In this document: positions 5,947 through 12,265 of the stretch, piece after piece
How the letters are laid out: every line of letters begins with the position of its first letter
Position numbering within the stretch: position 1 is the first letter of the stretch
Program-made: the position numbers and the translations under genes
Source of the DNA: JBDTLH01 sp039934875
GTDB taxonomy: Bacteria; Acidobacteriota; Terriglobia; Terriglobales; Acidobacteriaceae
DNA length: 16,152 bases
NCBI GenBank assembly: GCA_039934875.1
Contig: JBDTLH010000351.1
Span: forward strand, 1-16,152
Direction of reading: 5' to 3'
Notes under the pieces: generated by a model
Seen by the model: only the letters and a program-made list of their open reading frames with translations
What the model was told of the DNA's origin: nothing
Database searches by the model: none

Positions 5947-6021
5947 AGGACACCGAGAAGAGCAAAGGGAAAAAGATCATAAGCAGCAGACTTTGGTTTT
6001 ATTTCTTTTCCTCGGCGTCCT
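5947..6021. repeat. Imperfect inverted repeat between convergent genes
   Basis: AGGACACCGAG (5947-5957) pairs with CTCGGCGTCCT (6011-6021) at 10 of 11 positions, with further A/G-rich complementarity beside it. The right arm continues into CTCTGTGCCCTCTGCGTTAA-like sequence (about 6029-6048), which resembles a widespread intergenic repeat of the form CCTCTGTGNCCTCTGTGGTTAA; that resemblance is from memory. It fills the gap between two convergent genes and may help end transcription. Confidence 0.4.
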
Positions 6022-6052
6022 CTCTGCGCTCTGTGCCCTCTGCGTTAACGCT

Positions 6053-7360
6053 TTATTTCACGGTCGCGATGATCTTCATCTGCCGCAAGCGCTGCAATTC
6101 CGAGGAGATGCGCTGCCAGGCTGCGCCGTCTCCCTTGATTGTATTGGGAGCGTCAGGGTCGGAGTAGAAGTGCAGAATGTCGTCGCGGATCCCGGCAGGG
6201 ATCGGACGCTCCGGCTTGGCAACGATGCGGTGCAGCAGCGTGGCGTAGGTCTGGTCGGTGAGCGAATAGTCTCCCGGCTTGATCGGCAGTCCGGTATCGA
6301 GGTCTAGATTTGCGAGCGCGAGCGGAGATTGCGCAGGGTCTTTCAATTGCGCGAGTTGCTGATGAAAGACATCCACGGTGCGATTGACGCTGCGGATATA
6401 CCAGTCTTCCGTGGTGGGACTGGGGACCTTGATCGCCAGGATCGAAATCGGCCCAATCTTCGGCACAATAAAGACTACGATGGCCAGCAGATGCGCTTTG
6501 AAGCCGGGCTCGCGATAAGTGTCCCGCCAGCGGGCGTTGCGCTCGAACGATACGCGCGACAGCCGCTCTTTGAAGAGACGATAGCTTTCCGCATCGGGAT
6601 CGGCGGGAAATTTCGCGCCATGCAACACCACCTCGGCCTGGGTGAACGCGGGGATGAAGGTGCGCACCGCGGTGCGATAGCTGCGCAGTGCGGGGCGCGC
6701 TTTGCCCAGAATTTCTTTGGCCTCGACGCCGTAGGTCTCGCGAAAAGCGCGCTCCAACAGCCTGCGCGGCACTTCGAACCCAACGAATTTAAGATATTCG
6801 GGCGGGGCGAAGGTGCGCTTCGAAACCTGTCCCACATCAAAGGCATACTCCGTGCGCACGTGCGCGTGCGGGCTCTCATCATAGGTGACCGATGGTCCGA
6901 ACTTCGCTTCGAGTTTGGGAAATTCCACGGCGGTGGCGCGATTGATGGCCAGCGAGTGTCCAATGGTATCGCCCAGATAATGGGATAGTGCGCCAACGGC
7001 GAAGGCATACTCGTTCACGTTACGCGCGTCCCGCAGAAGCGCGAGCACGAAGTCGCCGGTGCGCACGTAGTGGGTCAGGTCGCTGAACAGCTTCTGGCCA
7101 AAGGGATAATAGCCCATATCCTGAATCGCGCAGCCGCCGTAGGCGTAAGCGTGGGCCTCAACCATCTGCGCTCGGCTGGTGTTGGGGAAGCGCGCCAGCA
7201 GAAGCGGGCGAATCGCGTCCTGCCAGGCGAGGTCAATCAGCTCTTCGTGGGTGAGGACGGAATACGCGGCACAGGGCGGCGGCAAAGCCAGCGTGAGGAT
7301 GAGGCAGGGTACCAGCAGAACATGTAGAAGTCCGGGTTTCAGGTCCAAGCGCGCTCTCAT
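6053..7360 (-). CDS. Secreted zinc-dependent phospholipase C family protein
   Basis: 435-residue exported protein of the zinc-dependent phospholipase C/S1-P1 fold. A signal peptide (about 1-32, hydrophobic core LLHVLLVPCLILTLALPPPC) leads into VLTHEELIDLAW (H38). Candidate metal ligands in family order are D81 (GGCAIQDMGYYPFG), H97, and the helix GALSHYLGDTIGHS with H127, D131 and H135. The C-terminal half is less conserved and has one long hydrophobic stretch, AIVVFIVPKIGPISILAI, possibly a membrane anchor. Hydrolysis of phospholipids or other phosphodiesters is inferred from the family; the substrate is unknown. The chosen ATG (7358-7360) starts the signal peptide and lies 13 bp after the rsmI stop, so the two are probably co-transcribed. 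The frame is open upstream but overlaps rsmI. Confidence 0.82.
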   Translation of the reverse strand: MRARLDLKPGLLHVLLVPCLILTLALPPPCAAYSVLTHEELIDLAWQDAIRPLLLARFPNTSRAQMVEAHAYAYGGCAIQDMGYYPFGQKLFSDLTHYVRTGDFVLALLRDARNVNEYAFAVGALSHYLGDTIGHSLAINRATAVEFPKLEAKFGPSVTYDESPHAHVRTEYAFDVGQVSKRTFAPPEYLKFVGFEVPRRLLERAFRETYGVEAKEILGKARPALRSYRTAVRTFIPAFTQAEVVLHGAKFPADPDAESYRLFKERLSRVSFERNARWRDTYREPGFKAHLLAIVVFIVPKIGPISILAIKVPSPTTEDWYIRSVNRTVDVFHQQLAQLKDPAQSPLALANLDLDTGLPIKPGDYSLTDQTYATLLHRIVAKPERPIPAGIRDDILHFYSDPDAPNTIKGDGAAWQRISSELQRLRQMKIIATVK

Positions 7361-7373
7361 GCAGAAATCAAGT

Positions 7374-8210
7374 TTACCTTTTGTGCCGCTGCCATTCGCG
7401 GTAGGCCTGGCTCTTCCCCAAATTAAATTCTCTGGCGGCGATTTTGAGTGCGGATTTCTCTTCTTCTCCTGCCGCCAGCAACTCGCGCATGCGCGTTGCC
7501 AGCGTTTTACTGGAGGACGATGGTTCGGGGGCGGCAGGCGCGCCACCGAGCACCAGCGTGATCTCGCCGCGCACCTCTCCGCGGGCTCGCAGAATGGCGA
7601 GCACCTCGGCGACGCTCCCGCGCAGAAACTCCTCGTGTATCTTCGTCAACTCGCGAGCGACACACAGGCGGCGGTCGGGGCCGCATAGCTCGACCACATC
7701 CGCCAGCGTATCCAGCAGGCGGTGCGGCGCCTCGTAGAAAACCATCGTCTCTTTGCGATTGCGATGGGATTCGAGCGCGGTGCGGCGCTCACCGGCGCGT
7801 CCGGGGAGAAAGCCCCCGAAGTAGAAGGCATCTGTGGGCAGCCCGCTGGCGATGAGCGCGTTGATCGCCGCCGCCGCGCCGGGGATGGGAACTACCGGAA
7901 CTCCCGCTGCTACCGCCGCCTGCACCACGCGGTATCCCGGGTCAGAGAGCGCTGGCGTGCCCGCATCGGAGACCAGCGCAACGCGTTTGCCCGCCGCAAT
8001 CTGCGCGATCAGTGCGGTAGCGCGCTCCGATTCATTGTGCTCGTGATAGCTGATGGTGGCGACATGGATCTCGTAGTGGTTGAGCAGCTTCTGCGTGTGC
8101 CGCGTGTCCTCGCAGGCGATGAGATCGACCGACTTGAGTATGCGCAAGGCGCGCAGCGTAATGTCTTCGAGGTTGCCGATGGGCGTGGCGACCAGATAAA
8201 GGGCGCTCAT
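7374..8210 (-). CDS. rsmI: 16S rRNA (cytidine(1402)-2'-O)-methyltransferase RsmI
   Basis: SAM-dependent enzyme that 2'-O-methylates C1402 in the ribosomal decoding centre. The tetrapyrrole-methylase fold is visible from the N-terminal LYLVATPIGNLEDITLRAL through CEDTRHTQKLLNHY, the SAM loop VALVSDAGTPALSDPGYRVV, PIPGAAAAINALIASGLPTDAF, FGGFLPGR and the YEAPHRLLDTL block. The C-terminus after GEITLVLGG is the usual RsmI helical tail with a small helix-turn-helix-like end (about 240-278). The length of 278 is typical. The ATG overlaps the stop of the RAYT gene (ATGA at 8207-8210), so its translation may be coupled to that gene. Confidence 0.95.
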   Translation of the reverse strand: MSALYLVATPIGNLEDITLRALRILKSVDLIACEDTRHTQKLLNHYEIHVATISYHEHNESERATALIAQIAAGKRVALVSDAGTPALSDPGYRVVQAAVAAGVPVVPIPGAAAAINALIASGLPTDAFYFGGFLPGRAGERRTALESHRNRKETMVFYEAPHRLLDTLADVVELCGPDRRLCVARELTKIHEEFLRGSVAEVLAILRARGEVRGEITLVLGGAPAAPEPSSSSKTLATRMRELLAAGEEEKSALKIAAREFNLGKSQAYREWQRHKR

Positions 8211-8875
8211 TCCGTTGGACCTTGACTTCGTAGCGCCGGCGCCCCGCCGGCTGTATGCGTGGACGCCTCGTCCGCGCTTTCCCCCATCAACACCTCCACC
8301 CATTTCCAATTGCGAAGTCCCGCTCTATCAGCGTTTTGACCCATGTAGCGAATCGTGCGCAGCAGTTCCTTCTCATCTCGAACCAAACGGTCATAGTACT
8401 CTCGCATCCACACACGCCCGGTTCTGACGAGCGCGGTATTTATTCGATGAGCGGAGACGGATTTCCATCCCTGTACGACGTTCTTGAGATCAGAACCGGG
8501 CAGCAGCCGCGCACAGATGTGGACGTGATTCGGCATGATGCACCAGGCCAACAGCCTATACTCCGTTCCATGCCTCGCGCGAAGAACATCGCGAACGATA
8601 ATGGCAAGATCATCATGCTGGAACAGGCACGCACCAGCGCCCGAATCCAGATATCGCTCCAGGGTTGCAAAGCTCGCCCTTGCCTGATCGATTGGCGTCA
8701 ATTTGCTGTGAGCGACCGCCTTCAATTGTTCGATTGCGGTGGATGGGAGCGAATCATACAGGCGGAAGGTAACGAAGTAGCAGCCGCCATCTGTCTCCCA
8801 ATGCGGCAGCCGTCCTCGATTGCGGATAGTTACTGAGCCGAACTTTGGTTTTGGATTGAAATCCATGTTTTTCAC
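8207..8875 (-). CDS. REP-associated tyrosine transposase (RAYT, Y1/IS200-like)
   Basis: 222-residue single-domain HUH nuclease related to IS200/IS605 TnpA. Such proteins bind and nick REP hairpins and are thought to spread them. The HUH motif is WCIMPNHVHICARL (H117, H119). The REYYDRLVRDEKELLRTIRYMGQN block is typical, and its Y177 aligns with the catalytic Tyr115 of E. coli TnpA-REP. All catalytic residues are present, so it is probably functional. The start is GTG 8873-8875, or ATG 8864-8866 three codons later. Two REP hairpins in opposite orientation flank it. One lies inside its 3' end and is translated as the tail AGGAPALRSQ. It ends in a 4-bp overlap with rsmI. Confidence 0.9.
   Translation of the reverse strand: MKNMDFNPKPKFGSVTIRNRGRLPHWETDGGCYFVTFRLYDSLPSTAIEQLKAVAHSKLTPIDQARASFATLERYLDSGAGACLFQHDDLAIIVRDVLRARHGTEYRLLAWCIMPNHVHICARLLPGSDLKNVVQGWKSVSAHRINTALVRTGRVWMREYYDRLVRDEKELLRTIRYMGQNADRAGLRNWKWVEVLMGESADEASTHTAGGAPALRSQGPTE
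8230..8251 (+). repeat. REP element 1 (GTAG type), within the 3' end of the RAYT gene
   Basis: GTAG is followed by C and a perfect hairpin GCCGGCG-CCC-CGCCGGC (7-bp stem, 3-base loop). GTAG 5' of the stem is the tetranucleotide recognised by RAYTs in studied REPs. It is an inverted partner of the element at 8910-8932. Confidence 0.85.
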
Positions 8876-8887
8876 TTAGGCGCTCGT

Positions 8888-8900
8888 GGGCGGGGCGCCC
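8888..8900. repeat. Short GC hairpin beside REP element 2
   Basis: GGGCG-GGG-CGCCC is a 5-bp stem with a 3-base loop, upstream of the RAYT start and next to REP element 2. It may be a degenerate REP arm. It lacks GTAG. Confidence 0.3.
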
Positions 8901-8909
8901 ATGATAACA

Positions 8910-8932
8910 GCCAGCGAGGGCGCTGGCGCTAC
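8910..8932 (-). repeat. REP element 2 (GTAG type), upstream of the RAYT gene
   Basis: On the minus strand GTAG-C is followed by GCCAGCG-CCCT-CGCTGGC. It matches REP element 1 except for a compensated G-C to A-T stem pair and one loop base. An outer 7-bp inverted repeat TGATAAC/GTTATCA (8902-8908, 8934-8940) encloses it. It starts 10 bp after the mazG-like stop codon and may also act as a transcription barrier. Confidence 0.85.
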
Positions 8933-8941
8933 AGTTATCAG

Positions 8942-9286
8942 CTACCGGTTGTCCCCCTCGCTCTTAATCACATTGCGCGCCGCCCGGTCCGCCAGCTTGG
9001 CCGCGTTCTTCGCCGCCACCTCCTCCAGGGGGACCTCCAATTCGCGGCACATGGCATTGACGTACCACAGCACGTCGCCCACTTCCTTGATCAGCTCTTC
9101 CTTCTTCTCCGCAGTGATCCCGGAGGCTCCCGTCTCGCCGTGGTTCCGCCACAGCTTCTTGACCTTTTCCGCCACCTCGCCGGCTTCGCCGTTCAGCCCC
9201 AGCGCGGGATAGATCAAATTGTTCCCCCGCTGCGGGTAAGACGCGAACTGCCACACCGCCTCGGAATATTCTTGAAATGTCTTCAT
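8942..9286 (-). CDS. MazG-like nucleotide pyrophosphohydrolase
   Basis: 114-residue all-alpha NTP pyrophosphohydrolase of the MazG/RS21-C6 type, which hydrolyses (d)NTPs to monophosphates and so cleans nucleotide pools. The metal-binding signature is visible as LGLNGEAGEVAEKVKKLW (E34, E37) and EELIKEVGDVLWYV (E68, D71). A single domain of this size fits the short MazG-like group, not the two-domain E. coli MazG. The ATG 9284-9286 has no strong ribosome site. REP element 2 follows its stop closely. Confidence 0.9.
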   Translation of the reverse strand: MKTFQEYSEAVWQFASYPQRGNNLIYPALGLNGEAGEVAEKVKKLWRNHGETGASGITAEKKEELIKEVGDVLWYVNAMCRELEVPLEEVAAKNAAKLADRAARNVIKSEGDNR

Positions 9287-9346
9287 GATCTCAATTCACC
9301 CTCGAAGTTCCTCATTGTACGGGCAGGCGCTCGCCCGGCACGAGCA

Positions 9347-9375
9347 TTGACCGTAAGCAGGCAAATATTTAGCAT
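9347..9375 (+). promoter_or_regulatory. Candidate sigma-70 promoter for the first acpP
   Basis: TTGACC (9347-9352), a 17-bp spacer and TAGCAT (9370-9375) match consensus at 5/6 and 4/6 positions. The start would give a leader of about 130 bases before the ACP gene. It is the best match in the divergent mazG/acpP gap, but is not strong. Confidence 0.35.
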
Positions 9376-9510
9376 GGTGCTTGGCAGTCATCGTGCTAAA
9401 GGAATAATGTGAAAGTAAGCGACTTTACAGGATGGCCCGGAAAGCAATAGACTTCTCCATTTAGCGGCAGCCACGCGCAATAAAATCTCATTTCAGGAGC
9501 AACCCGAGCT

Positions 9511-9759
9511 ATGGCGGGCGTACAAGATAAAGTTAAGCAGATCATCATCGAGCAGTTAAATGTGGAAGAGAGCGAAGTCACCGCGAATGCGTCTTTCGTG
9601 GACGATCTCGGCGCCGACTCTCTCGATCGCGTCGAACTCATCATGGCATTTGAAGAGGCTTTCGACCTCGAAATCCCCGACGAAGAAGCTGAGAAAATAA
9701 AAACCGTGCAGGACGCGGTCGATTACATCGAAAAGCATTCCAAGGTTGCCAAGCAGTAA
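9511..9759 (+). CDS. acpP: Acyl carrier protein, first copy
   Basis: 82-residue acidic carrier of fatty-acid synthesis. The phosphopantetheine attachment Ser is S37 in DLGADSLDRVELIMAFEEAF, the canonical ACP motif, and the C-terminal helix ends TVQDAVDYIEKH. It carries growing acyl chains between Fab enzymes in the cytoplasm. An AGGAG lies 12 bases before the ATG. A strong terminator follows, so it is likely a separate transcript from the second ACP gene and fabF downstream. Its DSLDRVEL sequence is closer to the usual housekeeping AcpP than the second copy's DSLDTVEL. Confidence 0.95.
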   Translation: MAGVQDKVKQIIIEQLNVEESEVTANASFVDDLGADSLDRVELIMAFEEAFDLEIPDEEAEKIKTVQDAVDYIEKHSKVAKQ

Positions 9760-9787
9760 CCCGGATCCGGGGCAGCAGCATTAACAG

Positions 9788-9815
9788 GGGACTTCACCGT
9801 GAAGTCCCTTTTTTT
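9788..9815 (+). terminator. Rho-independent terminator between the two ACP genes
   Basis: GGGACTTCA-CCG-TGAAGTCCC is a perfect 9-bp stem with a 3-base loop, followed by seven T. It separates the first ACP from the acpP2-fabF unit. Confidence 0.93.
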
Positions 9816-9824
9816 GAGCGTTTG

Positions 9825-9838
9825 AACGTTCGAACGTT
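9825..9838. promoter_or_regulatory. 14-bp perfect palindrome upstream of the second acpP
   Basis: AACGTTCGAACGTT is a perfect palindrome within a run of GAACGTT-like units, 23 bp before the second ACP start codon. It is a possible operator for a lipid-synthesis regulator of the acpP2-fabF operon. No regulator is visible here. Confidence 0.35.
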
Positions 9839-9861
9839 GAACGACAGGACGAAACATCATC

Positions 9862-10116
9862 ATGGCAGGCGATAAAGCGGTAGCGGAAAGAGTCAAACAG
9901 ATCATCATCGAGCAATTGGGCGTGGACGAATCCGAAATCACCCCCAATGCATCTTTCATGGACGATCTCGGGGCCGACTCGCTCGATACCGTGGAGCTCG
10001 TGATGGCCCTTGAAGAGGCATTCAAGATCCAGATCTCAGAGGATGACGCGGAGAAGGTGCGCACCGTCAAAGAGGCGGTGGATTACCTCGAAAAACGCGT
10101 GAAAGGCAGCCGATAA
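9862..10116 (+). CDS. acpP: Acyl carrier protein, second copy
   Basis: 84-residue ACP with phosphopantetheine Ser S40 in DDLGADSLDTVELVMALEEAF. It is a close paralogue of the first copy: VKQIIIEQL, the DDLGADSLD block and the EAVDYLEKR helix all match, and runs of DNA such as CAGATCATCATCGAGCA are identical. It differs in helix II/III (KIQISEDDAEKVRTV) and has three more N-terminal residues. fabF starts 2 bp after its stop, so the two are an operon, and this copy is the likelier partner of the fabF product. A role division between the two ACPs is possible but not shown by the sequence. Confidence 0.95.
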   Translation: MAGDKAVAERVKQIIIEQLGVDESEITPNASFMDDLGADSLDTVELVMALEEAFKIQISEDDAEKVRTVKEAVDYLEKRVKGSR

Positions 10117-10118
10117 AC

Positions 10119-11405
10119 GTGTACAGCCCAACTCCCCGCCGTGTCGTGGTCACCGGTGTAGGCCTGATCTGCGCGGTCGGTGATACCAGCGAAGCGACCT
10201 GGGCGGCGTTGCTCGCGGGCAAGAGTGGCGTACGCACCATCACCGCGTTCGACGCCACCGGCTTCTCCACCACCATCGCCGCCGAAGTCAAAAACTTCGA
10301 TCCCCTGAAGTTTATCGACAAGAAGGAAGCGCGCAAGATGGGGCGCTTCATCCACTTTGCGCTGGCTGCCTCGGAAGAAGCGGTCAAGCAATCCGGACTG
10401 ATGATCACCCCGCAAAACTGCGAAATGATCGGGGTGCATATCGGCTCCGGTATCGGCGGCTTCGACATTATCGAGCGCGAGCACAGTAACCTGTTGCAGG
10501 GCGGCCCGCGCAAGATCTCTCCCTTCTTCATACCCTCTGCCATCATTAATCTCGCGGCCGGGCAGGTGAGTATGCGCTTCGGCGCCAAGGGCCCCAATGA
10601 GGCGACCGCCACCGCCTGCACTACCAGTTGCCACTCCATCGGAGACGCCGCCAAGATCATCCAGCGCGGCGATGCCGACGTCATGATCGCCGGCGGCAGC
10701 GAAGCCGCCATCACGCCCATGGGCATCGGCGGATTCGCGGCCATGCGCGCGCTCTCCACCCGCAATGATGATCCTTCCACCGCGAGCCGCCCCTGGGACC
10801 GCGATCGCGACGGCTTCGTCGTCGGCGAAGGCGCGGGCATCCTCATCCTCGAGGCGCTCGACTACGCCCAGGCCCGCGGCGCGAAGATACTCGCCGAGCT
10901 CGTCGGATACGGCATGTCGGGCGACGCCTTCCACATCACCCAGCCCGCTCCCGAGCACGAAGGCGCATATCGTTGCATGAAAGCCGCGGTGAAGGATGCG
11001 GGCATCGAGCTCTCCGACATTGGGTATGTGAACGCGCACGGCACCTCCACGCCCATCGGCGATGTGCTCGAAAGCCATGCCATCAAAAGTCTCTTCGGTG
11101 ATCACGCCGGACGCGCTGCCCAGCCGCATTCGGCCGGCGACGGCCGCATGGTGGTCAGCTCCACCAAATCCATGACCGGACACTTGCTGGGCGGCGCGGG
11201 AGGCCTCGAAGCCGGCATTACCGTCCTCGCACTGCGCGACCAGAGGGTCCCACCCACCATCAACATCTTCCATCAGGACCCGGAGTGTGACCTCGACTAT
11301 TGCGCCAATGAAGCGCGAGAGCTGAAGTTCGACTACGCCCTCTCCAACTCCTTCGGCTTCGGCGGCACCAACGGCAGCCTGATCTTCAAGCGCTGGACGG
11401 AGTAA
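10119..11405 (+). CDS. fabF: 3-oxoacyl-[acyl-carrier-protein] synthase II
   Basis: Condensing enzyme (KAS II) that extends acyl-ACP with malonyl-ACP in type II fatty-acid synthesis. It has 428 residues and the full thiolase-fold Cys-His-His triad: C167 in ATATACTTSCHSIG, H307 in YVNAHGTSTPIGD and H355 in KSMTGHLLGGAGG. The C-terminal NSFGFGGTNGSLIFK signature is intact. Residues about 328-343 (HAGRAAQPHSAGDG) form a surface insertion relative to E. coli FabF. The start is GTG at 10119-10121, 2 bp after acpP2, with AAAGG upstream. Its last 90 bp recur downstream at 12137-12220. Confidence 0.97.
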   Translation: MYSPTPRRVVVTGVGLICAVGDTSEATWAALLAGKSGVRTITAFDATGFSTTIAAEVKNFDPLKFIDKKEARKMGRFIHFALAASEEAVKQSGLMITPQNCEMIGVHIGSGIGGFDIIEREHSNLLQGGPRKISPFFIPSAIINLAAGQVSMRFGAKGPNEATATACTTSCHSIGDAAKIIQRGDADVMIAGGSEAAITPMGIGGFAAMRALSTRNDDPSTASRPWDRDRDGFVVGEGAGILILEALDYAQARGAKILAELVGYGMSGDAFHITQPAPEHEGAYRCMKAAVKDAGIELSDIGYVNAHGTSTPIGDVLESHAIKSLFGDHAGRAAQPHSAGDGRMVVSSTKSMTGHLLGGAGGLEAGITVLALRDQRVPPTINIFHQDPECDLDYCANEARELKFDYALSNSFGFGGTNGSLIFKRWTE

Positions 11406-11406
11406 A
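11317..11406 (+). repeat. Direct repeat, copy 1 (3' end of fabF)
   Basis: 90 bp covering the last fabF codons and stop. They recur at 12137-12220 with no substitution; the only difference is loss of one unit of a tandem TTCGGC hexamer. Confidence 0.93.
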
Positions 11407-11436
11407 CGGCTTTTTCGCCAATCAAGCATACGGACT

Positions 11437-11453
11437 GCCACCCTCGCTGTGGC
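11437..11453. repeat. Small hairpin after fabF, perhaps a degenerate REP
   Basis: GCCAC-CCTCGCT-GTGGC. On the minus strand the core AGCGAGGG matches REP element 2. No GTAG is attached, so the relation is uncertain. Confidence 0.25.
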
Positions 11454-11590
11454 GGAAGATGGCGGATACTCGATCGCGATGTTCTGCTAGCGGGATTTCC
11501 GTGTCAACCGTTCAACATTGTGAAGACATGGTGTTCCTTTAACTCGAGCAGAGCTGGCGAAAATGTCGGTGTTGTGTTACAAAAACTACA

Positions 11591-11872
11591 ATGATTGTGC
11601 CGGACGAATCTATCGCCACTGCGCAGCGCGGAGCTAACCAGCTCCTGATCTCCGTCACGGACTTGCTGTCGGCTAATCCGGAAGGCCTCCGCAACATTGA
11701 GATAGCTACGGCCCTCGGAATACGTTCTGATCACCGGGCTGGGCAGAAGAATTATCTCTCGTATTCAATCTTGGGAATTCTTATGTCCAAGGACATTGTT
11801 GAAAAGCGGGGCAAGCTGTATTTCATCGCTGAGCCAAATGCCGCATACGATGATCGATTATTCTATCCGTAA
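11591..11872 (+). CDS. Small winged-helix-like protein of unknown function
   Basis: 93 residues, family not recognised. The middle (about 20-75) reads as a winged-helix DNA-binding fold: helix QLLISVTDLLSANPEG, then LRNIEIATALGIRSDH as helix-turn-helix, a third helix NYLSYSILGILMSKD, and a wing DIVEKRGKLYFIAEP. It stands alone in AT-richer DNA than its neighbours, between fabF and the duplicated fabF tail. Its strand matches fabF but it is 185 bp away, so it probably has its own promoter. It may be a small regulator left by a mobile or restriction-modification island. No catalytic partner is present. Confidence 0.6.
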   Translation: MIVPDESIATAQRGANQLLISVTDLLSANPEGLRNIEIATALGIRSDHRAGQKNYLSYSILGILMSKDIVEKRGKLYFIAEPNAAYDDRLFYP

Positions 11873-12095
11873 TTTATAGATGGTTGCTTCTGGCATGGGT
11901 GTTCGTGCAAGACCATTCCTCAAACCAATCGACAATACTGGAAAAACAAGATAGCCGGAAACCAAGCCAGAGATCGGCGGTCATCCATCTCGCTCCGCAA
12001 ATTGGGCTGGTCGGTTATGAGAGTTGCCGAATGTCAACTGAAAGCAGACCCGCAGCGCATTCTGCGACGCTTAATCAAGAATATAAACGAAAGAT

Positions 12096-12219
12096 GAGCA
12101 GGAGTGCGATCTCGACCACTGCGCTAATAAACCTCGGAGAGCTGAAGTTCGACTACGCCCTCTCCAACTCCTTCGGCGGCACCAACGGCAGCCTGATCTT
12201 CAAGCGCTGGACGGAGTAA
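12096..12219 (+). pseudogene. fabF 3' remnant (duplicate, frameshifted)
   Basis: 12137-12219 is identical to the fabF end apart from one lost hexamer, giving NSFGGTNGSLIFKRWTE. Upstream, 12096-12133 still matches fabF 11277-11314 at about 29 of 38 bases. It reads QECDLDHCANKPR against fabF PECDLDYCANEAR, but in another frame, so a 1-bp insertion lies near 12134-12137. Similarity fades further upstream (possibly ATLN against PTIN). A 111-codon open frame beginning at TTG 11884 runs through it but joins the two frames wrongly and is not a real gene. Confidence 0.75.
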
Positions 12220-12220
12220 A
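12137..12220 (+). repeat. Direct repeat, copy 2 (fabF tail duplicate)
   Basis: 84 bp identical to 11317-11406 except for one TTCGGC deletion, with 730 bp between the copies. A further shared 10-mer TCGATCGCGA follows at 12222 and, after a 62-bp gap, at 11469 behind copy 1. Confidence 0.93.
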
Positions 12221-12265
12221 TTCGATCGCGAGGCTCAGTTCTATTCCTTTTACGATCGCCTACAA

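Noticed and set aside
10083..11441. Long open frame of 452 codons on the minus strand opposite fabF and acpP2
   Set aside because: It is antisense to clear fabF and ACP genes; the product is Gly/Ala/Asp-rich with no motif. This is a normal by-product of GC-rich third codon positions.
11884..12219. 111-codon open frame ending in the fabF tail
   Set aside because: It begins at TTG and has no ribosome site. Its middle reads the fabF-like remnant in the wrong frame, so it is a chance fusion across a pseudogene.
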